This document shows positions 36,401-45,022 of a DNA stretch of 64,000 nt, in pieces. Position 1 is the first letter of the stretch. Every line of letters starts with the position of its first letter. The DNA is from Albula goreensis (Eukaryota > Chordata > Actinopteri > Albuliformes > Albulidae), in assembly GCA_022829145.1 (NCBI GenBank), contig CM040764.1:6064875-6128874 (forward strand). Direction: 5' to 3'. The notes beneath the pieces were generated by a model. That model had not been told where the DNA came from. It saw only the letters and a list, made by a program, of their open reading frames with translations, and made no database searches. A program made the position numbers and the translations under genes.

Positions 36401-39400
36401 CCTAAAAACTGAATGAGGACACGTGAATGAGGACTACTGGTTGTTTTATGTTTGGCTTTTCTTTAGCCAAAGCAGTCCTTTGTGGAGGCTGACAGCTCCA
36501 TCTTGGTTAAGTGGTTTTATAGAGCTGCATCACTCAGAAAAACAGACTCATTTGGAGTGGCTTCCACAGCTTACATTGAGCTTATTATCCATTTATGAAG
36601 CAGGATATTTACTGAAGGAATTAAGATAACTGTTTAAACTCGTGTCCTGATGGGGATTCAAGCATGAATCGGTCTTGTTGATGGTCCAATCCCAAGCAGG
36701 TCAGCTATGATTTCTCCTGTGAGAGCGGCCTGCCTATCAGTCTGGATATGAATCAGAATCATTGAGTATCTACCGAGAATTGTTTTTAGCATGGTTAATA
36801 CTGACCTGTATATCAGGTAACGCTCCATTCCACAGGTGGCAAAGTCAGGGAAAACTTATTGGTAAAACAATAACGGAAGAAGCTGCTTCTGCATTGTAAA
36901 AATTGGAGGTTCGTAAATATTTGCTAAATGATCTCACAATTCAGATATCCAACCATTATGTTTTACTGGCAAGGAGCATCCAATATGTTTTTTTTCCCCT
37001 TTACAAAATAAAGAGATACATTTGTGAAACTAAATAGCTTTATAAATAAATTATGCGTAATGTATGTTAGATGATGTTTTTTGTAGATCCTAGTAGAGTC
37101 TGCAAAAGTGCAGTTAATGTTTTTAAGAGTGCGTGGGGGGGTGGAGGTGCGGGGGGCTCACTGATTTAATGAGAGAAGAAAATCAGACAGCTGTGGTGAA
37201 GTCGCGGCCGGCTCTCCATTTTTGAATCCTTCTAACACCCGTTCTTGAGTAACTGTAATTGGTGTGAAAAAACCAAGAAGATTTATCTTTGTGGTAATGA
37301 CCGTGCTTCGCAAGCTAATGATCTCCCGTCTCCATTTTATAGCCCATTCATTTTCATATTGCTTTCCACAGTTGGGAAGTAATTTGTAACGTTGGGAGAT
37401 TTTATTAAATCGAATTAAGTTGTGTGGCAGCAGACAGTGCTGAGCTGACGGCTGTGACTTGCTAATAGGAAGGGAAAATTCTTCTTAGATCGCCACTGTC
37501 AAATTTAATAGGACTCTGTCTTATGTCCCAGTTATTGCCCACTCCTGATTCATACAAAAAAAAATCAAAGATCTCATGTCAATTACCATTTCGATGTGTT
37601 CGCTGTTTCAGATTCCTCTTAACTATATACATCGATCAGCCATAACATTATGACCACTGACAGGTGAAGTGAATAACACTGATTATCTCATTTTCATGGC
37701 ACCTGTCAGTGGGTGGGATATATTAGGCAGCAAGTGAACATTTTGTCCTCAAAGTTGATCTGTTAGAAGCAGGACAAATGGGCAAGCGTAAGGATTTGAA
37801 CGACTTTGACAGGGCCAAACTGTGATGGTTAAACGACTGTGTCAGAGCATCTCCAAAACTGCAGCTCTTGTGGGGTGTTCCTGGTCTGCAGTGGCCAGTA
37901 CCTATCAAAAGTGGTCCAACAGACGAGCTACTGTCGCTCAAATTGCTGAAAAAGTTAAAGCTGGTTCTGATAGAAAGGTCTCAGAACACACAGTGCATCG
38001 CAGTTTGTTGCACATGGGGCTGTGTAGCTGCAGACCAGTCAGGGTGCCCATGCTGACCCCTGTCCACTGCTGAAAGTGCCAACAATGGGCATGTGACCAT
38101 CAGAACTGAACCACAAAGCAATGGAAGAAGGTGGTCTGATGAATCATGTTTTCTTTTACTTCATGTGGACAGCCGGTCATGTGTGCGTCGCTTACCTGGG
38201 GAACAAATGGCGCCAGGATGCATCTGTCTTGGTGCCAGATAACACAGCACACCTTCAGAGGTCTAGTGGAGTCCATGCCTCGACGGGTCAGGGCTGTTTT
38301 GGTGGCAAAAGGGGGACCTACACAATATTAGGCAGGTCTACATAATGTTATGGCTGATCGGTGTATAAACTTATTCTAAAAGTCTGCTCAACAGTTATCA
38401 GTTGTATTTTTGGTGAAATACAATTCAGATATTAACATAATACTTCACAACTTAAAAGTCCAATAGCAGATTGACTGCAGATGATGAATCTTCTAGATTG
38501 GCTAAAGCCTGGTAACTAGTTCTCTCAATTCTGATTTTGTATGTTCTGAGTATATCGTCACTTGTCTTGGTCCAGGTGGTAGAAAATGAAATGCCCTCCT
38601 AGCAAGTGATTAATCTCATCTGACCAATCATGGTGTGGAGCCAATATCTTATCTGACCAATCATGGTGTGAAGCCAATATCTTATCTGACCAATCATGGT
38701 GTGAAGCCAATATCTTATCTGGCCAATTGTGATGTGAAGCCAGTATCTTATCTGGCCAATTGTGATGTGAAGCCCTTAATCTAATCTGACCTAAAGCTGT
38801 CTACAGAACCATTTCAAGTGAAGGTTTTGTAAAAGGTTGGCAGACATGGACAGTATGTATGAACGTAGGGGCTAAATGAACTTTGTTGGTCTTAACCAAA
38901 GTTGGCTGAAAAGTGCTGAACATTGTCTGAACACTACTCAACACTCAATGCTCTCAGTTGTGGGCCAACTTTGTGAACATTAGAATATTTTATACCAGAA
39001 ATGGAAGGCCTGTGTTCTCTGTTCTCTGTTATTTGTTTCCCTCAAAGTCTCCAGCGCAGACATGCAACAGAATCATTTTTATGTCCTCAGTAAAATACAC
39101 AGCCTGTCCTCTTCCCATTTCTCCGCCTCATATCAACTTTAAAGGTTTTGTTAGGGTCCATATAATTTAATGATCCTTTCCTGCCAGCCACACACCATTT
39201 TACAGCAAGATTCCTTCACTTAACATTAAGCATATCTTCATAACACTGTCGTAAAACACATACAGCACGTTCATAAGGAAGACATTAACCCTTTATAAAG
39301 TGTCATTAGTATTGTTATCATTGTTAATAGGTGCATCTGCAGCTCAGCCCATAAAATACTTGCCACAACGGCCAGCTGTTTGCCCAGTAGTCCCATGTTT

Positions 39401-42400
39401 GCCAGTCAGTCAGATTTAACACAAAATGTTATAGTGGGGAAAAAACAAGCTGATCCCTCCTGGGAAATTGTGTGCCAAAGCTTGCCAAGCTATCTTAGGT
39501 TAGAAACTACATAATTTCCCTCTGTGTGGATGTTTGATGCCTTATCTTACTGCTCGTGGTTGCAGTTATTTCAATTTGCATTGATAGGCCAACATGTACT
39601 AATTCATGACATGTAGGCAATAGGACATAATTGCTATGCTATAATTAAAGAGAAACATCTTCAAGCTAAAGTTTCTGTTTACAAGATACACATTTTCTTT
39701 TGCTATAAACAAGCACAATTTATAAGTACAAACTGTTTCTTCCTATAAGTCACACTTCTTCGACTGACTCTAAGTCTTCCTCTTGAAATTGTACTCGTCC
39801 TGAAATCTTGTCAGTTGTCATTAATGAGGAGTGTGCCTCTCCTCTGATTGGCTGTAGCGCACTTGTGTTTGTCTGTGTGGACCATAGGGTGTAAAAATAG
39901 TCACCGCATTCGTGCCAGTTCTGGCGTCTGGGTGCCGCCGGATTTTCACTAATGAGGGACACGCCTCCCCTCCGATTGGTCCGAGCTCCCTTATGTACGT
40001 CTGTGTGGACTGTAGGGTGTAAAAATAGACAGTGGGCGTGTCACACTAGCTCTGAAACCAGCATCTGAACCTGCCTCTGACACAGTGGAGGTTCCAAAAG
40101 CATGTGTGCTGGTTCTGAATTGGGGCATGGTAAGAAGCTGGGGGAAAATATTCCATTTTTTGTATTCATGTTCACAAAACTGCAGGTGACTGGGCAGCCA
40201 GGAGAGGTCAGTAGAGAGCAATGAGCCTGATTAGCTTAATGAGCTTACCGTATACTTGCCTTTGATGAGGTTTAGCTAATTGTTGCCTCATCATTGGAGA
40301 CCATAGCTGATAATGGCACAGAAAAGACTCAAATTCCCATGAACATGTGCTTCACTCCATGCACCACCCAAAGGACACTGGTAACAATGATCTAAAAAAC
40401 TTATGAATCATTAATAAGCTCATGAGAAGAACGCCTATTAAGCATTTGTTTTGGGTGAGGTATGCAGCAGTATCATTTAACTGAACAATTTAGCTTTTTT
40501 CCATTTTCATGCATCATGTTCTTTCTTTGAGAACAGGTCAACAGGGACAGGTCATTGCAGAGGACTATTTGACTGATTTCTTGGTGAGAAAACCAAAGAG
40601 GAAGGCAAAAACACGCTCTTTTCAGTAAATTACACAGCCTCTTTTCCCAAAATCTGTCACTGGTAAGATTAATAAGATCACCTTAGAAAATGGCTGATCA
40701 ATGGTCCTACGGCCCAATTCATTTATGCAACAGAATAAGTTGGAAGGACGTTCTGGGACAAGTGAATGGCTGAGTGAATGGAAAGACCCTTTCCCCCTTG
40801 GCCGGATTTGCAGACAGAGGGATGAAGAAGACCCGCAGATTTAATGTGTGGAAACTTTAATGGTGACACCACGCTTATCTCTTCATCGGGTCAGGTGTCT
40901 CTAATTTCACACCAGGCGGCCATTTCCATCAAGGTTTTACCACATCGGGTTTCTAAGGAGATCCAGGGATCCCCGGCCATTAGAGGTGACTTTCTGCTAG
41001 GGCTGCCTAATTGCTAAAACGCCAACCCCCCAAATCTCCCCCAACCCCACCCAAGATGTGTCATATAAACAACCACTTAGTTTAGCTCTCCCACTCTCTC
41101 CCCTGTTTCCAATTCTGTTCCTCAGTGATGCTGAAGAGGCGACTGTTTGCACAGAGGAGAGCGCCTGTTGAGTCAAATGCGCGGAGGCGTCACAATAACA
41201 TACTTGGTTTGCTCTGCGCCGCGGGGTTCCCGGCAGGCCGGGGCCCTGACGCGTGTGACCATATCTAATGTGTTGGCTCTCCTCGTCTCTGTGTACTTGC
41301 TGAATCATGGCTCCGCTTCAGCTGTCTGGGGTGTTTGGTTTCCAGAGGCGTACAGTAATGGCGCTGATTTTTATCTGTCTGTCCTCCAGCTATGGCAGAG
41401 GATAAACTCCATTTGGCATCATTATCTTTGCTTGTTTTTTTGCGTGAGGGTGATTGTGTATACACTTAATAGTATAAATAGTATAAAGGTATATGCACAC
41501 CCAAACGTCACAAACACAAAGGCTTTTTAAACATGTCATTCCAAAACCACTGGCATTCAACATGGAGTTTGTCCTCCCTTCAACAACCTTCACTCTTATA
41601 GGAAGGCTTTCCCGTACATTTTTGAACATGGCTTTTGCTTCCAGGATCTGCTTCCATTCAGCTACAGTGAGGTTGGGCATTGATGTTGAATGATCACGCA
41701 GCTGGAGTTTTAATTAACTGCAACGGTGTTCGGTTGGGTTGAGGTCAGCGCTCTGTGAAGGCCAGTAAAGTTCATCCACACCAAACTCCGCAAACCATTT
41801 CTTTATGTCCCTTTGGCATTGCCATGATGAAACAAGGAACAGCCTTCCCCAAACTGTTGCCACAAAGACGGAGGCACACAATTCCTTGAAATGTCATTAT
41901 ACAGTGAAGCATGAAGACTTCCCTTCACTGGAACTAAGAGGCTGAGACCAAACCAGATCATTACTCCTCCTCCTCCAAGCTTTATGAGTGGCACTATTTG
42001 TTTGGGCACATAGTCTTCTCCTAGCATTCCCTAATCCCCAATTTGTCAGTTAGGTTGCCAGATAGTGACACATGATTTATCACTCCAGACAGCGCTTTTC
42101 CACTGGTGCAAAAGGTTCATACTAAGTGTAGACCATTTGCAGCATCTCTGTATGAGTCTGTGTATAAAGGTGAGTAGTCTTGCATGCACCGTGTGTGTGA
42201 CCTCATCCTTGTTGGATTACTCATCATGGGCATGTGTTTCATAGCACAGTGTTTGATTACTCTTTGATTTCTCTTGAGGGAATGTAGTAGACTATAAGTA
42301 TACATGTGGCACAGAGAGTATACTAAGTACACTACGTTTTCTCAAGGGAGGTTACATAGATGTCTCGTTAAAACAATGTGAAGTGCAAAAACATTTCGAG

Positions 42401-43788
42401 GGGAGTTCCTCAGTAGAAGAATGAGTCATAGATGAAAATATAGTGGGAAAAATTCAGAATTCTCTGAATTCATTATATTTTCCTCTTTTATAAAATGTAA
42501 AGTTATCAGACATTATAAGCATGACACATCAGTCATCAAATAACTCACAAGTTTTGTGTAAAGCAAGTTCACACCAAGGGAAATCATTCAATGGTGCATC
42601 CAGTGGCTATAAGGTTGCTATAACATGTATATATGCTTATGACATATGTCATAACACATTCTATAGCACTACTTAAGTTTTGGTAAATGTTGTATTAGGG
42701 CCAAAGTATAGATTTACAAGATGTATTTGAGAAATATTTTTTTCTTGGAAATGTTTTATTGCTGAACAGAATTACATTACAAAAGTAAATAGCAACAGTT
42801 GGTCAAAATGGCAAATGGAACACAACGGACAATATAGTATATGCGATACTCACGTAATATACCTGAGAACTGCAGTTACATGAGCACAGCGCATATTACG
42901 CAGGGCACTGTGCAGTAAATCAGTGTGTTAAGTAGCAGGTGGGAAAACAACAGATAGAAGCTAACATGCACAGTATCCTCATGGTATAAACACATTAATT
43001 TAAAAACATTGATCTAAAGCCCAGAACAAGGATAAAAACCAATACAGTGGGGAACGGGTAAAGCCATGCTGTCTTTGGAGAGAATGTATGATTTCGCCTG
43101 GCCATTCCTCTTGCAGATTCGTCCCCACTTTAACAGTCGTTGACAGACGGGGACCCAGTCGGTCCCACCACCAAGTTTAATTATGAAACCTTTATCTATC
43201 ATCATCAGTACCCTGCTAAGTAATTCCTCTCCCAGACAATAAATACAGATTTATACAATTATATATTGAAAATACCTTGAAATTTTGTATGTGGCATTCG
43301 AGGTGTCACATTCCATCACAGCGTGGATTCAATTGAAGGTTCCATAATGGCCTTATTTTGGGAGGAAATGTAATTTGTGAAGCGTTTTAATACCATTTGG
43401 GAAATACACAAATAATTAGCACTCAAGTTCAGTGTTGCATGAGGAATGAATGAAAGGCACCAGCAAAGAGACTGAGGCTGAGTGCTGGGTATGGCCGCCA
43501 AATGGACTCCTCTAGACTAACTGATAATTATTGTCTGTTGCTTTTTGCTGAAAGGCATGCGGATAAATGAGTTTCCCTGCGTGGAGGCATTCAATTGGCA
43601 AATGACTTCTTAGAGGAGTGAGGAGAGGTTATTGTGAGAGCGGTGAATGCGTGTTCTGTGTGGCGAGTGAACAGATTACGCATGGATATCGGCTGTTTGA
43701 AAGGGGTGTGAATCAGATTTCTTAAATGAGCTGTCAATGGGGAACAAAACAAGATGTTTCTGCATGTGCCGCTCGTACAGGTACTTTG

Positions 43789-43853
<65 letters not shown>

Positions 43854-44347
43854 GGAGAGTTTTACTGGTGTTTGAGTGTGTGTGTATAGTTTTACAGGTG
43901 TATGTATGTGTGCATACTACCTTTACAGGTGTTTCTATGTATATGAGTACCAGTTTTAAAGGTGTTTCTGTGTGTGTACCAGTTTTATAGTGTCTCTGTG
44001 TGTGTACCAGTTTTACAGTGTCTGTGTGTGTACCAGTTTTATAGTGTCTCTGTGTGTACCAGTTTTACAGGTTTCTCTGTGTATGTACCAGTGTTATAGT
44101 GTCTCTCTGTGTGTACCAGTTTTATAGGTGTTTCCTGGCTCTCCTGATGTGCGAGGCACCACAGAGGGGCTCCAGCTTTAAGAGCTCGTCCAAGGTGACC
44201 AAACCCTTCCGCACCGCGCGCCGCACCGACAACAACTTCACCTTCATGGTGGCATCGGCCGGACAACACACCACTGGCGGGGAGGAGAGGGCCTCCCTGG
44301 AGGCGCCCAAGCCGGCCGTCTCTCTAGTGGCCCACTACAACAGCTGA
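3213..44347 (+). CDS. tmtops: TMT-type (teleost multiple tissue) opsin, four coding exons
   Basis: Coding sequence is the join of 3213-3582, 13015-13343, 33265-33498 and 44120-44347: 1161 nt, 386 residues plus stop. It encodes a seven-helix, retinal-binding, non-visual opsin of the encephalopsin/TMT class, expected in the plasma membrane of brain, skin or other deep cells as a light-activated G-protein-coupled receptor. Visible landmarks are an N-terminal glycosylation site NVS (5-7), the disulfide pair C113 and C190, ERY (137-139) at the end of TM3, E184 in loop 2 (bovine E181 position), the Schiff-base lysine K295 in LAKTSTVINP, NPIIY (301-305), and cysteines 315 and 322 after helix 8. Residue 116 (bovine 113) is Tyr, not Glu, as in TMT opsins. 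GCVWYGFAN and SYERYCTMM favour TMT over OPN3. The exact paralogue (1, 2 or 3) cannot be fixed without a tree. No frameshift or stop is seen, so the gene looks intact. No coding neighbour is in the window. Confidence 0.95.
5926..5991. repeat. Compound microsatellite (CA)n..(GT)n(GA)n
   Basis: About seven CA units are followed, after a 4-base gap, by about eleven GT units and then twelve GA units. The CA and GT arms are complementary and can fold back on themselves. Confidence 0.95.
6043..6680 (+). mobile_element. Fossil hAT-type DNA transposon, 5' part
   Basis: The segment starts caggggagccagggg, like an hAT terminal inverted repeat. At 6445 an ATG begins a broken frame, MSKRK, stop, GS, stop, then LANFGFTKKSKPIDSEE. 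This resembles the start of fish hAT/ZMYM-like transposase proteins (SKRK then NFGFTKK). Two stops lie within the first ten codons, and I see no transposase core after about 6680, so it is a dead 5' fragment. The 3' limit is approximate. Confidence 0.5.
6924..7503. mobile_element. Non-autonomous element with imperfect inverted ends
   Basis: The left end, agcctcttttccactgcagg, and the reverse complement of the right end, agcctctttgctactgtagg, match at most positions. This resembles the cttttccactg-type termini of fish hAT MITEs. No transposase is visible within the 580 bp. Flanking duplications are unclear: CAT occurs on both sides, but no convincing 8-bp match was found. Confidence 0.45.
11086..11717. 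repeat. 26-bp minisatellite, 24 full units plus a partial
   Basis: The unit is gaacccagtctgctgctt followed by cacacaca. Units differ mainly at two positions, g/c at base 1 and g/t at base 8, with rare extra changes (caccca ends near 11602 and 11680, gcatc at about 11646). Because 26 is not a multiple of 3 and the unit has no stop in any frame, a long open frame (11056-11811) runs through it; this is a by-product and not a gene. Confidence 0.97.
13015..13343 (+). CDS. tmtops: tmtops exon 2: TM3 to TM5 and loop 3
   Basis: The acceptor is a good pyrimidine tract ending ccactgcag at 13014. The phase-1 junction completes glycine 124 and continues IVSLISLAVLSYERY. The exon carries the ERY triad (137-139), TM4, loop 2 with WSRYGPEG (E184) and the disulfide partner C190, then TM5 and the start of the third intracellular loop (KLLHAIKQ). 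It contributes residues 125-233 and ends aaacag|gtaggt, phase 0. GC content is far above the flanking intron, as expected for a coding exon. Confidence 0.95.
14172..15030 (+). other. Unidentified transcript-like island with AATAAA
   Basis: An open stretch of 70 codons (14172-14384) begins FPPSIPPRKKFYGDRLN and includes an ATG at 14241 (MAFPVVDVKSDKPKEVAAKK, then LKEWAYSNRK). It is Lys-rich and protein-like but matches no family I know. About 620 bases of C/A-rich sequence follow, then a T-rich tail and AATAAA at 15004-15009, which looks like a 3' UTR end. It could be a retrocopy, a non-coding RNA end or part of a repeat. It lies inside intron 2 on the same strand. Confidence 0.25.
15125..15440. 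repeat. Two fragments of a common teleost interspersed repeat
   Basis: 15125-15240 (aactaattaaggctgaagtaattagttgg cut short here, then ggccctccaagg and gagtttcagacc) resembles the right part of a widespread fish non-autonomous element. 15250-15440 starts cagtggtgctcaatattggt, like its left part. They lie next to each other in the order right part, then left part. Recognition is from memory of the family's look, and no name is assigned. Confidence 0.4.
17776..17820. repeat. (TC)n then poly-T tract
   Basis: About ten TC units are followed by a run of about 18 T with a leading C. This is simple sequence. Confidence 0.9.
18567..18655. repeat. 44-bp tandem duplication
   Basis: Two adjacent copies share cccagagccrtaatggyggt followed by cagtrggattatcac. 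They differ at about ten positions, so the duplication is old. Confidence 0.85.
20791..20823. repeat. Perfect 13-bp inverted repeat (hairpin)
   Basis: The arms ttttattggacac and gtgtccaataaaa are exact reverse complements separated by the 7-base loop aaactac. Each arm carries an ATTGG/CCAAT pentamer. No transposon ends or coding sequence surround it. Confidence 0.9.
21064..21309. mobile_element. hAT-type MITE with target-site duplication
   Basis: The 246-bp element starts caggggtgcgcaaa and ends tttcccacccctg, giving the CAGGGGTG inverted termini typical of fish hAT elements. It is flanked by ctgtttat (21056-21063) and ctgtatat (21310-21317), a 7 of 8 match to an 8-bp target-site duplication. 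There is no coding capacity. Confidence 0.8.
21832..21855. repeat. Poly-T tract
   Basis: A run of about 22 T. No element could be tied to it on either side. Confidence 0.9.
23976..23992. repeat. Palindrome agtgttaa-a-ttaacact
   Basis: Eight-base arms surround one central base. A related gtgttgtttcaacac lies about 65 bases upstream (23911-23926). AGTGTTAA/TTAACACT palindromes recur in teleost genomes as parts of short interspersed repeats. Confidence 0.6.
24369..24416. repeat. (GT)n microsatellite
   Basis: Roughly twenty GT units with one interruption (gtctgtgtgt) at the 3' end. Confidence 0.95.
26340..26376. repeat. GAGGA-type purine tract
   Basis: About five copies of gagga/gagag end in a run of eight or nine G. 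One strand is purely purine, so the tract could form triplex DNA. Confidence 0.85.
27180..27250 (+). mobile_element. Possible tRNA-derived SINE head
   Basis: An A-box-like tggctcatgcagtaag (27186-27201) and a B-box-like tgttcaagtcctagcc (27231-27246) lie about 45 bases apart, as in tRNA-type pol III promoters. I could not identify the tail or a duplication. The opposite-strand 123-codon frame over this region shows no domain. Confidence 0.35.
29408..29817. repeat. 22-bp direct repeats flanking a 366-bp segment
   Basis: The same 22 bases (starting ggtcagctgaggccag) stand at 29408-29429 and 29796-29817 without mismatch. The segment between them is A-rich, has a T run near 29648 and carries no open frame of note. 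Confidence 0.85.
30726..30870. repeat. Fragment of teleost interspersed repeat
   Basis: The segment starts cagggcttttcaaactaaag, then gtcctgcagggccacaggtg. This is the cttctcaa..cctgg/gcagggccacag start of a common fish non-autonomous element, also seen in part at 15250. The right end is not found. Confidence 0.4.
31750..31935. repeat. Low-complexity TTG/GTTT region
   Basis: Repeated ttgttt, ttggtt and ttgctt words without a fixed period. The opposite-strand frame of 91 codons (Lys, Thr, Gln, Asn rich) follows from this bias and is not called as a gene. Confidence 0.7.
33265..33498 (+). CDS. tmtops: tmtops exon 3: TM6, TM7 and retinal lysine
   Basis: This exon of 234 nt (78 residues, 234-311) is symmetric, phase 0 at both ends. 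It starts after a long C/T tract ending ccctccag at 33264, and its first six bases are GTGAGT, coding V-S. It encodes loop 3 (TRKREHR), TM6 with CWLPYG, loop 3 outside, and TM7 with the chromophore lysine K295 and NPIIY (301-305). It ends with NKQ at aagcag|gtgagc. The donor-like start next to the acceptor is unusual and is discussed under findings. Confidence 0.95.
34340..34530. repeat. Degenerate GT-rich simple sequence
   Basis: Interrupted gtgtgt, gcgtgt and gtatgt words. Open frames here (for example 34330-34782) owe their length to this bias. Confidence 0.85.
37628..38365 (+). mobile_element. Internally deleted, decayed Tc1/mariner transposon
   Basis: The ends are mutual inverted repeats: tacatcgatcagccataaca at the left and its near-perfect complement at the right (one difference in at least 25 bases), flanked by TA on both sides. 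Inside, fragments of Tc1-type transposase appear: SISKTAALVGCSWSAVAS, a DNA-binding helix-turn-helix region, then EHTVHRSLLHMGL. Later pieces come from the C-terminal part in other frames (VPDNTAHLQR near 38240). At 738 bp it is well short of a full-length element of about 1.2 kb or more, and it has frameshifts and stops. It cannot make a functional transposase. Confidence 0.9.
38618..38790. repeat. 33-bp tandem array, five copies
   Basis: The unit is atctgaccaatcatggtgtg then aagccaatatctt. The first three copies are nearly identical. The last two carry ggccaattgtgatg and diverge further. Every unit contains CCAAT. Confidence 0.92.
39819..40028. repeat. 82-bp direct duplication, period 129 bp
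   Basis: Copies 39819-39900 and 39948-40028 share taatgagg, cctc..gattgg, gtctgtgtggac and tagggtgtaaaaatag, with roughly 80 percent identity by eye. Each contains GATTGG (inverted CCAAT) and ends TAAAAATAG. Confidence 0.85.
41485..42115 (-). mobile_element. Decayed Tc1/mariner transposase fragment
   Basis: On the - strand, 42027 to about 41803 reads GEDYVPKQIVPLIKLGGGGV followed by MIWFGLS, the Tc1-type segment before the second catalytic Asp. Then NPTEH near 41735 and MPNLTVAEWKQILEA with ESLPIRVKVV (41680-41560) follow in shifted frames. The end, SGFGMTCLKSL, corresponds to the 3' terminal part of a widespread fish Tc1-like family. The left (DNA-binding) part and clear inverted ends are missing. 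The copy is inactive and opposite to the host gene. Confidence 0.75.
43790..43853. repeat. (GT)31 microsatellite before exon 4
   Basis: About 31 uninterrupted TG/GT units on the sense strand, 266 bases upstream of the exon 4 acceptor and directly followed by the acceptor-derived minisatellite. Confidence 0.97.
43855..44141 (+). repeat. Minisatellite containing the exon 4 splice acceptor
   Basis: About ten units of 26-31 bp have the form taccagttttatag then tgtctctgtgtg. The first three units are the most diverged. Units starting near 43951, 43977, 44005, 44031, 44057 and 44085 keep taccag. The last unit (from 44114) is the real acceptor and the start of exon 4, coding FYRCF. The array therefore overlaps coding sequence. 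Confidence 0.88.
44120..44347 (+). CDS. tmtops: tmtops exon 4: helix 8 and cytoplasmic tail
   Basis: The exon codes residues 312-386 and the stop TGA at 44345-44347. It opens FYRCFLALLMCEAP, so the joined protein reads NKQFYRCF, the expected NKQF-type helix 8. C315 and C322 are possible palmitoylation sites. The Ser/Thr- and basic-rich tail (SSFKSSSKVTKPFRTARR) could be a phosphorylation and arrestin region, and the protein ends SLVAHYNS. The acceptor AG is at 44118-44119. The sequence across this acceptor is the last unit of a minisatellite that runs upstream. An open frame continues from the exon back to 44054, so position alone does not fix the exon start. I chose 44120 because of opsin family conservation. 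Confidence 0.92.
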   Translation, partial: FYRCFLALLMCEAPQRGSSFKSSSKVTKPFRTARRTDNNFTFMVASAGQHTTGGEERASLEAPKPAVSLVAHYNS

Positions 44348-45022
44348 GGCTCCCATGGCCATGGAGGAGGTCCGGAGTGCACCGGCTGACAACACAGAGA
44401 CAGGGGGACACTCCTGAGAGATTTACAGTGCTTTCAGGAAGGAGCCCTAGATTTAGGGCACTGAAAGAGGACATTTTTGACACCCCATCATAACACAGGG
44501 AGAGAGCGACAAACAGTAGGAGGCACTCTTGTCACATGGGAAGGCCTAACCTCTTTTCAAGTCAACGTGCCCAAAGACTGTGCTTCACCCATAGGTGGAG
44601 AGCTTCCTTGATAAAGAGACGATGGGATATTGAGAAGAAAAGGAGGACATGATGTGGAAGAAAGATGTGGATGAAAGAAAGATGTGGAGAGAGTTTGGGA
44701 GAGAAACCGAGTGAGAGAAGGAGAGAGAGAGGTGAAGAGAAATTTCTCTCATTCAAGGCTGTCTAAAACTTTTCTATCATGAGGTAGCCCCCACTACAGA
44801 ATCGATCCATCTCTCTCTGGCATCAAAAAGGGCATCGTCTCACTGACAAAACGTCTTTCATTCACTCAAAGTATATTTTTTGTATATACCTGTTGTATCT
44901 TTGACGCTTTTATATTTCCAGTTGAAACAAGAAAGGCTTTTCGGGAAGAAATGCAGATAAATCAAACTGTTAAGTCAATAACAGTAGATGCTATACAATA
45001 AAAAGCACACTGAGATTGCAAA
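44348..45022 (+). other. tmtops: tmtops 3' UTR with poly(A) signal
   Basis: After the stop, no opsin-like coding continues. A canonical AATAAA at 44997-45002 would give a 3' UTR of about 670 bases. The part from 44640 to 44740 is very purine-rich (GAGA, GAAAGA runs). An upstream atttttt/gtatata AU-rich patch lies near 44875. The end point is an estimate of about 20 bases past the signal. Confidence 0.65.

Larger units (their letters stand above)
33499..44119 (+). other. tmtops: tmtops intron 3 (10,621 bp)
   Basis: The intron begins gtgagc and ends in a minisatellite that includes the acceptor. It holds GT-rich sequence at 34340-34530 and 35735-35785, two worn Tc1/mariner copies, a 33-bp array at 38618-38790 and an 82-bp duplication at 39819-40028. 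35800-37620, 40030-41480 and 42120-43780 contain nothing I can name. Confidence 0.85.
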
